NCBI GenBank assembly: GCA_019009955.1
Contig: CM032233.1
Span: 99,586,501-99,650,500, forward strand
Length of the DNA stretch: 64,000 nucleotides
Direction: 5' to 3'
Source of the DNA: Riptortus pedestris
Lineage: Eukaryota; Arthropoda; Insecta; Hemiptera; Alydidae
Each line of letters starts with the position of its first letter. The stretch's first letter is position 1. Shown here one piece after another: positions 10,369-24,425 of the stretch. The notes below the pieces were generated by a model. It made no database searches. It saw only the letters and a program-made list of their open reading frames with translations, and was not told the DNA's origin. The translations under genes were made by a program, and so were the position numbers.

Positions 10369-10632
10369 TTATTAGTTAAACACATTCTTTTAGATTGTGA
10401 GAAATTACGCGAACAAAGAAAACTTCAAATAAACCTTATTGGAACAATTGGAGACTACGAAGCTATTATTAATGAAGTTTTCCCCTGTTTAAAACAAAAA
10501 AAACCCCTAGTGTTTATCATTTGTTGTAATTTATTAGTTTTGCCGTTCTGCCAGTGTCCCGAAAGGGTTGAGGTAATATTTAAAATAAATGTAATAAGAA
10601 TTTCAATTATGATTGTTCTTAGAATGGCCTGA
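10369..10632 (+). pseudogene. LINE ORF2 C-terminal fragment
   Basis: Open frame of 88 codons with no start, ending in TGA at 10630. It opens with HILLDCEKLREQRKLQ, which fits the H-x3-C zinc-binding tail (CxxC...H...C) at the C-terminus of non-LTR retrotransposon ORF2 proteins of the I/R1/Jockey type. Its 5' side is cut by the family M copy ending at 10354, so the C-C half of the motif is gone. The frame remains intact for about 70 codons after the motif, suggesting a fairly recent remnant. The clade cannot be fixed from so short a piece. It could also be a downstream stretch of a related reverse-transcriptase polyprotein. Confidence 0.6.
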
Positions 10633-10639
10633 GAAGTTA

Positions 10640-11020
10640 AACACTTTATCCGCGCCGAATTGAAATAGGAGTTCAGACAAACTTTATACTTTTATTTATA
10701 TAGATGTAAGGTAAGTATGGGGAGTGCTAATTAGGTTGTTATGAAGGGGCGAGGGTCGATTAGGAGCCATTGTGCGGGGGAACAATGTTCTCTCCGGTAC
10801 AGCAATTTAACCTAAGCAGCTTTTAACTGGGATCGTGATTTACACCCCTCCTTTGAGCAGGGCAGCCACTCCTCCTACGGGCCCATTTAAGGACCTCATC
10901 AAGCATTTATGACTCCACCAATTTACAACAAAGAAAGTTTTATTGTGCCGTTTCTAAATGTTTTGATTTCCCTCCCACAGCTCCTTGGCTCCCTGACAGC
11001 AGCCTTTATCCGGCGTCCCA
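10640..11020. promoter_or_regulatory. GC-richer single-copy block, candidate regulatory DNA
   Basis: Single-copy within the window and GC-richer than its neighbours, with GTGCTAATTAGGTTG, TCGATTAGGAGCC and CCGCGCCGAATTG. No coding frame is convincing; a CCCACAG acceptor-like site at about 10980 opens only a 19-codon frame. Bases 11020-11060 resemble the family M 3' end (AAGGGAAATCAGCTGTTGAGG). Confidence 0.3.
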
Positions 11021-11110
11021 GAAGGGAAATCAGCTGTTGAGGATGCAATCGCGAGACGCATGAATGTATGCGCGCGTGTGTGTACTTAAAATAAATAAAA
11101 TAAAATAAAT

Positions 11111-11919
11111 TCCGTCACGCAGGGTCTGCGTAAACTAAGCAGATTTCCCTCTTGAAGTTTTGCAATAGATAAATCTACATAATGGTAGCACTTAACACCA
11201 CCGTGAATATTAAGTGAATAAATACTAACGGTAATGAGAAATCTTTCAGTCAATTTTAATTACCTCCCAACGGAAAGATTCTGAATTGTAAACAAACAGT
11301 TCTCACAACCGCTCAGAGCTGAACAGATAGATAGCAATATTCTTCACCGGAATGAAAAACAATTACTGAAATATATCTGAATATAATATCTTAATTTTAT
11401 TGAAAACTATTTACTATTCTAGTACTACAATTTATAATGATTCAGAATAATTTTTATTTCAATCACTCTAATTTTAGCAGTCCAAGAATAAAATAAGAGA
11501 GGATCAATAGAACGTATTTGCATGTATCTCGTATAATAAAGGTTTCATGAAAACTATATTTTGTATTTAAGGTACAAATAAAGTGGTTTAATAAATAACA
11601 GAGTATCGTTTATGCGACATGAGTAGAAATGGGGGACTGCTGAATGCTGAAAACGAAAAAAGCAAATATCTCGGTTAATATTCAAGCGAGAGAATAAATG
11701 TATACAACAACATTTATAGTACATTTAAATTTCAAGAAGATTGGTTTTATACCATTTTTTGATCCGCCGTAACGGATATATTTCGAATTTCTAAACGCCC
11801 CTCCCCCTGCCCCGATTTTAACAGTTAACGAACTTGATCTTTAGTTTTGCATGAAACGCTTATATTTCGAGTTTTTTTTTTTTTAACGATAAAACAATAA
11901 TTTACTGCTACATCGGTAA

Positions 11920-11973
<54 letters not shown>

Positions 11974-12076
11974 CATACAAAATTTTGAACGGACCACATT
12001 TTCGTCATCTAGGACATTTGAGGAAATTTTTCGAGAATCGCGTCACAAGTATGACCTCAATTGCATATTTCCCTAA
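11111..12076 (+). mobile_element. Family M element, type b, 3' end degraded
   Basis: Begins TCCGTCACGCAGGGTCTGCG. It contains the type b block (CACCACCGTGAATATTAAG, TTGAAAACTATTTACTA, GTCCAAGAATAAAATAAG), the module, an AT microsatellite extended with ACATACATAC (11922-11978) and GACCTCAATTGC, but it lacks a clean terminal palindrome. GATTTCCCTC has lost the CSL octamer. Confidence 0.8.
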
Positions 12077-12420
12077 GAGCGGATAGACGGGATAGACAAT
12101 CGGATATGAATTTCTCAAGAAACGTTTAAGATTGACGCTGCGTTATCTTGACATATGTAAATATACTTTAAAAAAAAAACTAATTACTGACCAATGGGCG
12201 AACAAGACTTTCCATCTCTCAGAATTTACCGTAAAAATGAGCATTCCGTCAACTGAGATTGGGCCACACTAGGTAAGCCCACTCATATCCTTTAAAAAGG
12301 TTTGTATCCACCAATGAGTGATATACTAAAACCTGCAAATATTCATTCTTTTAGATCGTTGGTGTACTATATGTATAGATATTTCTTCAAAAGCGCTTAC
12401 ATTATGTTATAGCTTGTGTG
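12077..12420. other. Non-coding DNA
   Basis: AT-rich, no repeat or gene recognised. Confidence 0.4.
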
Positions 12421-12700
12421 GTCCATATTAAGGAATGAACAAGTAGAAGAAGAAGGAGAAGAAGGTAAAGCGTGTGAAAGAGTGGAGAAGCTTCGAGAGT
12501 GAAAAGGAGGGGGAGTGGGGAGAGAAGAGTTAGTTCCCAATATAAATAGTATTCAGGCATTCCAATCAAATGTCCTCCCTGGAATATTTAATGGAGGTCC
12601 TAGCATTGGCGGGCTGGGACTGGGGGGTTGGACTCTCGCCACCCTCTCCTACACAGATCTCAATTCACTTTCCCCTTCCCCATACTCCCTGTCGCTTTTT
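12421..12700. promoter_or_regulatory. Purine-rich then GC-richer single-copy block
   Basis: A purine run (AGTAGAAGAAGAAGGAGAAG and onward to about 12530) followed by GC-richer sequence with GGCGGGCTGGGACTGGGG. A 79-codon frame crosses it without family similarity. Candidate intronic regulatory DNA by composition only. Confidence 0.25.
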
Positions 12701-13185
12701 TTAGCAGATTTCCCTCAGGGGAAATCAGCTATTGAGGTTGTACTCATGATGTGATTTTCGAAAAGGTTCTTCAAATTTCCATCGAACTTACCTAGGAGAT
12801 GACGAAAACGAGGTCCGCTCAAAATTTTATTTATATATCTATCTATCTCCAGTGGGAAGGGGGTTTATAGGAATAACTTAATATCTCCGTTATAATGCGT
12901 CGGATCGAAAGATTGTATAGAACTAATCTTATTGCAAATATAATGATCTATAAATGTTGTTATGTACGTTTTTTCATTATCTTGATTATTAACCGAGATA
13001 TTTGCATGTTTTCGTTTTCGGCCATCAGTAAATCCCCACTCCTACTCCTGTCATATTAACAGATATTTGTTATATTATGAATCATTTCATTTGAAGCCCA
13101 AATAGCAAATATAATTCTCATTGAACTTTTATGTTTTGACGCACTTGGGAAATCTGCTTAGTTAACGCAACCTCTGCTTGACGGA
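12701..13185 (-). mobile_element. Family M element, type c, internal deletion
   Basis: 3' terminus TTAGCAGATTTCCCTCAGGG to 5' terminus GCTTGACGGA. The microsatellite and the palindrome beside it are replaced by TTTATATATCTATCTATC joined to CCAGTGGGAAGG. The subterminal motif is CACTTGGGAA, no CSL octamer. Confidence 0.8.
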
Positions 13186-13287
13186 CTTTCTATGACTATC
13201 GACAGTGCACCAATTAGACTCTGGCATGTTGCTATTCATTAATTTAGGTTATTTACAGGAAATTAAAGTTCCAAAAACTGGAAAAAG

Positions 13288-13510
13288 TCCCACATGCAGG
13301 TTCTTAGTGAACTAAGCAGATTTCCCACTTTCTTTAGTGTTATACGCTGATGATTTCATGTCGCCACCTATACTCAATTTCTCCCGTAGAAAGAAACCCC
13401 AATGTAAAAAAGAGTTAAAATATTAGCTGCACTTGAGATGTGAACTTGCTGAGCTTCTGAAAGTGAAAATTGGATCACTACTAGCGGGGGTTTAAAAATT
13501 CTGAAATCAA
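13288..13510 (+). mobile_element. Family M type d 5' end
   Basis: TCCCACATGCAGGTTCTTAG, AGCAGATTTCCCACTTTC, then GATTTCATGTCGCCACCTAT and TTTCTCCCGTAGAAA, which recur inverted at 51290-51340. It ends where a second element starts at 13514. Confidence 0.55.
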
Positions 13511-13513
13511 AAG

Positions 13514-14167
<654 letters not shown>

Positions 14168-14651
14168 AAAATATAAATAAATGCGTTAATATTCTAGTCA
14201 GAGAAAACATGTATAACGTATGACATCGTCCGACAGTCTATTATCTATTTCTCCAGTTGAATTAACTTAGTACGAACACGAGATGTTTATTGACGTGGTG
14301 AGTGTTGTGATTCAACAGGCTACACCTGGTAATTGCTCTGATTCTGATTTCTACGCGAACGGACAAGGGATGAAGAGGGTCACAAAGACATGCAGTAGGT
14401 TCCCGATGCCCTGTGCATCAGGCCATTCAAGAATAAAGGTATCATGAGGAAAATTCTATTCATACTAATAAAGGTATTAGTGGAGACAATTTTTCTCGTG
14501 ACCAGACTTGGTAGAGTCATCCCTTCGTAACCCATAGGCTGTATAAGCTGGCTAACGACAGTCATTAGCCAGTAGGAGCAAGTAGAATACAACAATAATG
14601 TGCCCGATGCATAATTCCCGGATATACTTCGAAATATTGATTTTGACCATA
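14168..14651. other. Single-copy DNA
   Basis: No repeat shared in the window and no recognised coding. A 104-codon minus-strand frame (14380-14694) runs into the hAT element and has no family signature. Confidence 0.4.
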
Positions 14652-15215
14652 CTCTGAACCAGGTATGGGCAACCTTTGACATTTTGTGGGCCAAACTTTA
14701 GTGTGGAAATACATTCGCGGGCCGCTTTTAAAAGTAGTGCATTTTAAAGTAGTGTTCATAATTTTTAACGATAGATATCATATATGAAATTATACGACAA
14801 TGTAATCATAATACAATTTATTAAAATAACAAAATTAAATGAAAAAAAAATAGGTACAACATTATAATTAAATCGTAAAATTTGGAATTATTACAAACAA
14901 TGAAAGTTAAATAGTGACACCGAAATCAATGAGTCACTTGAGCTCGAATTTGGGAAACTAATCTCTCGATGTTTGGATTAATTCCACTGATACACAGACG
15001 TAAAGAGTTTTTCAAATTATCGTCAGTCAGCCTTGTACGATGTTTTGATTTATTAACTTTCATCATTGAAAAGAACTGTTCGCATTTATAAGTACCGCCA
15101 AACGCACAAATCTCTCCTCATCTTCCTCATGTGGAGTAGGTAGTGTAATATTTTTGTTTAATTGGGTTTTTCAAAATGTCTTGCAACCCGGAGGTTGCCC
15201 ACATATGCTCTAAAC
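14652..15215 (-). mobile_element. hAT DNA transposon remnant with TIRs and 8-bp TSD
   Basis: TSD CTCTGAAC (14652-14659) and CTCTAAAC (15208-15215), 7/8 identical. TIRs CAGGTATGGGCAACCT (14660) and inverted CATATGTGGGCAACCT (ending 15207), 13/16 identical, with the GGGCAACCT core seen in many hAT elements. The 548-base element retains only the last part of a transposase on the minus strand, so it is internally deleted and non-autonomous. Confidence 0.88.
14926..15112 (-). pseudogene. hAT transposase C-terminus (dimerisation domain), truncated
   Basis: About 60 codons ending in TGA at 14926-14928. They include GGTYKCEQFFSMMK, NKSKHRTRLTDDNL and LRLCISGINPNIERL, the conserved hATC dimerisation region of hAT transposases and of domesticated relatives such as ZBED/FAM200/GTF2IRD2-like proteins. 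The BED finger and the catalytic RNase H-like core are absent. The open C-terminus sits inside a deleted element bounded by its own TIRs, which argues for a fossil and against a host gene. Confidence 0.85.
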
Positions 15216-15315
15216 CCTCACTCTTCCTTGTCCGTGATGAACATAATATGTTTAAATTTTAAGTAAGCTCACGAGATATTGGCTAAAGAGTAAAGTAAAA
15301 GTTTAAAATGAGCTT

Positions 15316-15460
<145 letters not shown>

Positions 15461-16136
15461 AATCTCCATAGTTTACGCAGAGCTTTGCAGACCTATGAAA
15501 TCAAAATTTGTCTTAAATTAAGCGTTACTGAATCATTTTTCAACTAAAAACGCTCCTGTCCTTAATTCGCCCTTGAGTCAAACTAATCTTCTCTAAGCGG
15601 AGTGAGTTAGCACTTTGGCTCGCACCGCGTGTAGCCCTGTGTCATTGTGCCTTCTGGTTATTCCTAGCTTCAGCCACTCTCCCATTTTCTGCTCTACCCT
15701 ACAATAGTACCTATATTTTTAGTTATTATGCATAATCATTAACGCTTGAAAAAAGAGATTCTCTTTAGCTTATAACTAATCTTTTATAAGCAGAATAGTT
15801 TTTTTTTTTTTTTTTTTTTTTGTTTTTTTCAATAGAGATAGAAATATGTTTGCCACATGTGCGGAAAAAACTGTTTGTCAAATACAAACATATTTCCTTC
15901 CACCAACAGCATATGTTTATAGACTTTACCATTAATCGAATTACTGAACTTTCGAAATTTAGCTGAAATGAAATATTATAAATAATAGAGATACAATACC
16001 TTGTTTTATCATTAAGAAATAATGAAATTCACACTTATTATTTCGCCAATTGGAAAGAAATTAGTCCCTTCATGTACAAGAGAATATTTTTGAGAACTTC
16101 TCCATTGGAAAGGGCCACAAAGCACTTTGTGAGTTT
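15461..16136. other. Single-copy DNA with a 21-base T run
   Basis: No gene seen; the T run lies near 15800-15821. Confidence 0.4.
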
Positions 16137-16196
16137 GCAAAAGTGTCCATCGATCGAACCTGAAAGATAACATAAGTGAAGTCCTTTCAAATTAGC
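16137..16196 (-). mobile_element. Short degraded family M fragment
   Basis: AAAGTGTCCATCGATCGAACC and GAAGTCCTTTCAAATTA match the segment between the 3' palindrome and the microsatellite. Confidence 0.45.
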
Positions 16197-16336
16197 AATG
16201 CCTGTCTCGTATACTTCAATACAATTGTTTTACTGGCCTTATTTATAAATGAATTCAGAATATTAGTATATTTTAAAGCTCTTTCTATAAAAATATCTTA
16301 ATGGACAGACCTTTATTGCCAACGTTTTGGATAATA

Positions 16337-17024
<688 letters not shown>

Positions 17025-17239
17025 CTTTATTTCTTCTAAACTTTAAGGAGGGGAGTGGAGAAGAGAAGGATTTTTCATGTTACGTAACTGAATTATCTAT
17101 TTGGTATCTTTACAAACAATTGTTAGTCTCACTTCCAAGGTCTTTTGGAACCCATTTAATTTCTAATCCTTTTTCAAAATACGATCGTTGGAGAAGAAAG
17201 TGATTACGAGAGCAAAAAATAATGACAACATTAAAGTTG
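17025..17239. other. Single-copy DNA
   Basis: Nothing recognised. Confidence 0.4.
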
Positions 17240-17560
17240 AAGTGGTTTAAAAAATAGTTGGACGTGGGAGAGCCGGAGTCTATCAATTAAGTTTTAAGAG
17301 CTCACGCTTTAGGTTGGGGAGCTGCCAATTAGAAACAGTGAGGGGAGGTTGAGATAAGGCAAGGTAGTAAATTAGCCTCCCGAAGGAAGGGAGAATAGAG
17401 GGAGTGGGGGCCCAAAGGGGGAATTTCGGCCTTTTTTCTCTAGCAGTTCAATTAGGAGTGGTGTCTGTCTCCGCAGTCAGGACACAAGGTTCGCCGCCTT
17501 TATCTTTACTAGTGGACTTTTGGAACTCACTCCAATCTTAAATCAGGGGGTTTCAGGTAC
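17240..17560. promoter_or_regulatory. GC-richer single-copy block, candidate regulatory DNA
   Basis: Non-repetitive, GC-richer, with repeated homeodomain-like cores (CCAATTAGAAAC, TAAATTAGCC, TCAATTAGGAG) and GACGTGGGAGAG, which is one base off a CSL octamer. Function inferred from composition and motif clustering only. Confidence 0.3.
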
Positions 17561-19019
17561 AGCTAGCTCTCTTCTCTTTGGTCGACCACAAATCACTCAT
17601 CAGATCTCAAATCAGTAAATCCACGGAGAAACTGAGTCGTTTGACATTATCATTGAGTTTTCTTAGGGAGATGTCATAAAATAGGCAGTAATGTACTATT
17701 ATCATGATCCCTGGCTTACGGAGCTCCAATAATTGGGCTCATTTATTCATAACAGGAATCGATATCCTTCACAGATGAAATAGACTTGCGAAATACAGGA
17801 CGAGACCACAGTCATAGGGACTTTAAAAAGCATGATCTGGAGCAGACAAGAAACGTTTATTAAAAACTCCTGCCATTTGTTAAAATCTTTCCACCTTCAA
17901 AATAACATGGTGCTTAAATTTTAAAGAATGCTGTTCCATAGACATTTTGTTTTTGAAATTGTCAACGTTCGACACTGCTATGAATAACCGATGTAAAATT
18001 GTTCGCAGGTTTCAAGGGTTTTCCGAGAAGTATTTATTCTACAAACATCTCACTTATCACTCTTGTATTCTGTCTATTTATATGGCAAAATTATTCTTGA
18101 TATTATCCTCATATGTCCGCCTAATACATTGTTTTAACCAAATATGAATTCATATTGTGCTGATTTGTTTTTCATTCATTTATTTTTGGATACATTACTT
18201 TTTTCTTTTTTTATGTTTTTTTTTTTATAATCACCATTATATTAATTCTTTATTATTAATTTGTTAAAAACTTTAAGCATTCTTAATTAGCGATAAAAAA
18301 TTAATGGTACCCAAGACCTAGCCCTAACTGTTTTTCTTGTGGTAGAAATTCCCAACAAACAAGTCCATTTATACTTACTGTACATCCAATATGCTTATTG
18401 TTTATGTTGCTGAGCACTTTCCGTTAAATAAACTAAAATATAAAAAAAAAATAACTTGTTTTCCATATTCCCTTAGAGATTGTTGACTTAACAAAACACT
18501 TTTAACACTGTGTAAAAAAGTGGGGGTTCATTCATTGAAGAGAAATGGTTAGGTTAAGGGCTAGCACCTAGCAGGTGGATCTATGGAACAGGGGACAAGG
18601 CACTGACCCCTAGGGCAGATAAGTCTAGACGGAACAAATCTTCCTCCTTTCCTTTCTACCTTGCTACTTACACCCACGCTTCTTAATTCCATTTGTACCG
18701 ACGAGGAGTCTGCAAGTCTCTAAACCAAACAAAAAATAAATAACAACTGGAATCCCAATATTCATTCCCGATAATATTATTTATTTGAGATGTCGCTACA
18801 ATTCATCTTTTAACATGTTAGAATATCATTTTACAAAATTAAATAAATATTAAATTTTTTACACAGCTAAATTTTACAAATGCACAAAATAAATAGAATG
18901 GACAAAACTAAATATATATTGTTAGTATATTTACGACATGAGGAAAAAAAACAAAATAAAAATAAAACAAAAGAAAAACTATAAATAGTTAAACTGGAAG
19001 TAGGCAAAACTTATATTCC
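17561..19019. other. Single-copy AT-rich DNA
   Basis: No gene recognised. 18540-18700 is a GC-richer island (GGGCTAGCACCTAGCAGGTGG). The remainder is A- or T-rich. Confidence 0.4.
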
Positions 19020-19024
19020 ACGTA

Positions 19025-19522
19025 CGCTTGCTATATATAACTTTCATAATGGTAAATAATAGCTTTTATATTTCATCAAATAGTCCATTATTTCTTAAAT
19101 ACTTAAAAACATCATCTATAAATTGTCGGCCAGTAGTTCGCATACATTTCTGGGCCAAGGGTACGTTTTTACTTGTGTGCAGTCAGTTAGTATGTGTATA
19201 CAGTCGCAGTAGCGACATATAGGTTCATCTTCCCTACTCATTAGATATGAATGTGTTAGTCCAGTGTGCCATGTGCGTAGGCGTGTAAGTACAATTTCTT
19301 CTCTTCTAGAGTGTCTATTACTTAAAGTCCAGTTAAGCGTGTTTGATTTGATTTCTCTATGTTTACTGTCAGTCTTATAACATAAATTATTCCAGTCAGT
19401 ATTTGAAAGAAAGCGTCTTGTCTTGGTGAGGCATGTCCAAAAAATCAGGTTCAGTTGATTGTTTAGCTGCTTTGTCTAATAAATTACTTTGAAATATGCT
19501 CACATGGTCGGGTAAAATGAAA
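19025..19522 (-). pseudogene. LINE ORF2 C-terminal fragment (end of RNase H plus zinc tail)
   Basis: Minus-strand coding remnant. It starts in what resembles the end of an RNase H domain (DHVSIFQSNLLDKAAK), continues through RREEIVLTRLRTWHTGLTHS and YLMSREDEPICRYCDC, and then IHILTDC with a shortened spacing. RLRTWHTGLTHSYLMSRE and CxxC...H...C are hallmarks of I/Jockey-type LINE ORF2 ends. The frame breaks after the cysteine motif; a second frame carries RQFIDDVFKYL near the end. It is cut at about 19522 by the foldback-like repeat. Confidence 0.8.
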
Positions 19523-19534
19523 TAAATAATAATT

Positions 19535-19857
19535 GAATTATTTATTTAATTTTTGTTAAAGAAATGTTAAAATTTAATTGTTATTTATTTTATTTTTTGT
19601 AAAAGAAAGGTTACGTTTTAATTATTATCTATTCTATTTTTTGTTAAAGAAAGGTTAATTTTGAATTACGATTTATTTTAGTTTTGTTAAAGACAGGGTA
19701 TGATTTAATTAACATTTATTTTATTTTGTTAATGAAAGATTTAGATTTAATTATTATTTATTTCATTTTTGTTAAAAAAAAATGTTAAAATTTAATTGCT
19801 ATTTATTTTATTTTTGTTAAAAAAAGGTTAAGTTTTAATTATTATTTATTTTGTTTT

Positions 19858-19908
<51 letters not shown>

Positions 19909-20790
19909 AATACTTTAATTAATAAATAAAATGAGATATTGACAGAAATTTGATGGAATTTTGAAAGCCAATAGATGCTTAAAAAAAAGCTTAAAACAAA
20001 ATAATGTAAAAAATAAAGTGCTTGAGAAAAGATATTTTGATTAGTTCATTATATTTTAAATACTTTTTCTGTTCTGTTAATTTGTAATGGAAACTCAAAA
20101 CTCGAAAAAAAATTACTTGGTATTTTATATACTGTTTTTTTAAAATAATATTTCATCTTTTTTTAATATGTTATTTAAGATGGCAAAAAGAGTTCTACTT
20201 GTGTGGAGTAACTGACTGAAAATAAACCGGTGGTTATAGAAAAAAAAAACAAAAAAAACTTCATTGAACGTTTATTATGAATGATTCTAAAATATGATAT
20301 ACATCTGAAGTCAAATACAAGCCAAAAATCTTTACTAACCTTAGTAGTATCGTCTAAAAACGTTGGCTCTATTATAAGGAACTTGAACATTATTTTTTGT
20401 AAAAGAAAGGTTACGTTTTAATTATTATTTATTTTGTTTTTGTTCAAAATAATAATTAAAACTTAACCTTTTTTTAACAAATATAAAATAAATAACAATT
20501 AAATTTTAACATTTTTTTAACATAAATTAAATAAATAATAATTAAATCTAAATCTTTCATTAACAAAATAAAATAAATATTAATTAAATCATAACCTGTC
20601 TTTAACAAAAATAAAATAAATCGTAATTCAAAATTAACCTTTCTTTAACAAAAAATAGAATAGATAATAATTAAATCTTAACTTTTCATTACTAAAAAAC
20701 AAAATTAATGACAAGTAAAGCTTCATATTTCTTTAGCGATAATGAAATAAATAATAATCTTAGCATTTCTTTAACAAAAATAAAATATCT
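19535..20790. mobile_element. Foldback-like element: inverted arrays of a 44-base minisatellite
   Basis: Arm 1 (19535-19860) is about seven direct units of ~44 bases (TTTAATTATTATTTATTTTA, TTTTTGTTAAAGAAAGGTTA). Arm 2 (20446-20790) is the same array inverted, with the variant units in mirrored order; over ~240 bases the arms are about 96% identical by eye. The ~585-base centre holds an AT microsatellite (19863-19905), AT-rich DNA and one plus-orientation unit at 20391-20445. Drosophila FB elements also have long inverted termini made of tandem repeats. No transposase or TSD was seen. Confidence 0.7.
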
Positions 20791-20810
20791 TAGCAGATAA
20801 CAAGAATACA

Positions 20811-22329
20811 GTCCTTTCAAATATATATCTGTGTGTGCTTATGTATTTTAATGACCGCTCCATTGGCTGCAATGTTAGTTAGATTTAGAGTTTGATGTTA
20901 ATTAAACAAAAATTGCAGACATATTATGTTTTATAGACGCATGCACCATCTGGAAATTTTTAAGAAATATTTCCAAAGTCGCTCCCTTAGAACACCACCC
21001 ATTGCTGGTTTCATTATTTTATATGTGAGGGAAAAGCTATTCTCTCAAATAAAAAAATAATTCATACATATATAACATAAACGTGGCAAAAGTTTGATTT
21101 TCAATGACGAACCTGATTAATATCTGTGCTATTAAGAGGACAGCCTGCAATGATTGGACCGTATTTAGAGAGCTCCCTAAATAATGAAGAATGGTTCGGG
21201 AGAGAGGTAGGTCCATCAGACAGAGGTGGGTGGACAAATTAAGGAAGGACTTGTTGAGGTATTGGAGGATTCTAGTTGTCAACCGCACTGAATGGCCATA
21301 AGTTGAGATAGAAGGTCAGGTCCTTCAAGGCTTGTAGTGCTTAATAATAAATAAGACAGGCCTTAATGAACTTTATGGAAGTACCAAACTACAACAGTCA
21401 GTTCTCTACAGTATTCATATAGTTATTTCTATTTTTCTTTGCATAAGGAGCTTCTTAAATAACGTATTGTGTTACTAAGTTATCAAAGAGAGGTAGATAG
21501 ATAAGGATTCAGAAGAGAACATAGGAAGGTCACTCATTCTCATCCTGACCTCCACAAATCCCAGCTTATATTGTCATTGCACGCTCAGCCCCTTATCAAC
21601 AAGGTCAAGAATTTCAGAACACGAGGATGCTAGTCGCTATACGTTCGTATGTAAAAAAAAAGTCATTTTGAATATCAATTAAAGGTATGACTAAATAAAA
21701 AAAAATGTATAACCGACACACACCCATGCATAGATACTGTTTTTGAGCCAAAATGAAAAAAAAAGAAGAAAATAATAACAAATTACTATTTCCTTACAGA
21801 AGTTATGAGCTAGTTCATTTCCCTGTCAAAAGGGTTATTTCCACAGTCCAGAATTATATTTCGTACTATACAATAACAGGCGGGTAGCTTGCCTTAAATG
21901 GTCGTAATTTAAAGCACTTTAGTGCTATTTTAAAGATAATTATTATTAGATAAGATTTTAAAGCTAATTAGATTATTATTTAAGTTTTCTTTAGGTAGAA
22001 AGCACAGTTGATTATTATTAATGTTGTTTATAGTTTAAGGCATTACAATGCATTATCATATCTGGCCAAATGGAGGATAATGGGAAAGCCCAGACCTTGT
22101 AAAAAGGAATAAGGAAATAAGCAGACAGTGACACGATAATATAAACAAATCGAGAAAGAGAATAGAAGTAATAATACACAATAAGAAAAGTGCGTAATGT
22201 ATCTGTGTTAAAACAAAAATGCGCCAAATTATTCAAAATGGTGGATAATGCAGTTAATTAATATTTTACAAAAAAAAAAGGGAGAAAATAGCGTAGTTAC
22301 TTATGCACGTGTATCAAAACTCCAAAAAG
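20811..22329. other. Single-copy DNA
   Basis: No recognised gene. Minus-strand frames at 21037-21288 and 22018-22236 have no family signature. Confidence 0.4.
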
Positions 22330-23118
22330 TCCGTCACGCAGGGGCTGCGCAAACTAAGCAGATTTCCCACGCGAAGGTTTACAAAAGATAAATATACATG
22401 CTGGTAACACCACTGCGTATATTAAGTGTATAAATACAAACGGTGATGAGAAATCTTTCTGTTACAAGTTGATAACTCTAAAATGGGAAGCGTCTGAATT
22501 GTAAAATAACAGGCCAGCCACCCTGAATTCTAGACCGGAAAGAAAACCCGTTAATGAAATATATCTGAATATAACATATTAATTTTATTGAAAACTATTT
22601 ACTATAGCTAGTGCTGTAATTTGTAATAAATCAGAATAATTTTAATATCAATTACTTAAATTTTAGAATCCAAGAACAAAAGAAGGGGGATCAACAGAAC
22701 TATTTGCGTATATCTCACAAAGTAAAAGTTCAATCAAAACAATATTCCTTATTTAACCTTGTAATGAAGTGGTTCATGATATAACAGCTTATTATTAATA
22801 TAACATGAGTAGGAGTGGGAGTGGGGGTTTACTGATAAAGGAAAACTATAAAATCCAAATATCTCGGTTAATATTCATGATACAGAAAATATATATAGAA
22901 CAATATTTATAGATCCTTTAATAAGATTGGTTCTATACAATTCTTCGATCCGACTTATAGTAACGGAGATATTTCGAATTTTCAAGATTCCCCCTCTAAA
23001 CCCCCCCCCCTGGTCCGATTTCAGCCATGAACAAACTTGACCTTTCTTTTTACATAAAACGATTAAATCTGGAGTTTGGTAACGATCAAACCAAAATTGA
23101 AAACAGACACATATTAAA
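22330..23118 (+). mobile_element. Family M element, type b, truncated at the microsatellite
   Basis: TCCGTCACGCAGGGGCTGCG, TTCCCACG at 22364-22371, type b block (GGTAACACCACTGCGTATATTAAG is its first landmark, 24 bases at about 22406) and module through GGTAACGATCAAACC. It stops at AACAGACACATATT, so the 3' terminus is missing. Confidence 0.8.
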
Positions 23119-23149
23119 AATTGATTCATATTATGGGTTATTTAACGTC

Positions 23150-23390
23150 TAGATGTCCACCACTCCTTTAGATCAAATTTGAATTAGTGGGAGGGGAGTT
23201 TGGAATGAGGCGAAAATATTTCCGATTCTCCTTACGTATTAGAGATTCGATACATTTGTACAGGACCTTTCTTCTTTATAATAAAAGCATTAATAAATGA
23301 TGTTTTATGGCATTTTTCGAACCGGTGCATGGGGATATCGTACATCGTTTCTTGAGATTCGTATAGTAAAACCTCAAATTACAATTGTAA
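23150..23390 (-). mobile_element. Ancient family M-related module
   Basis: AATTAGTGGGAGGGGAGTTTGG and a degraded ATCTCCGTTA/GTCGGATCG segment in minus orientation. Similar old modules occur at 47560-47810 (+) and 51060-51290 (-). Confidence 0.4.
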
Positions 23391-24321
<931 letters not shown>

Positions 24322-24392
24322 CATACACGCGTACAAGGATTGAGACCTTGCTCATCTAAATGCCAACCTCATTTCCTGTTCCCTCATCACGT

Positions 24393-24425
24393 CCTTTATG
24401 GGAAATCAGCTATTGAGGTTTTTCT
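24393..24425 (-). mobile_element. Short family M 3'-end fragment
   Basis: TTTATGGGAAATCAGCTATT followed by GAGG, one half of the terminal palindrome. Confidence 0.5.
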
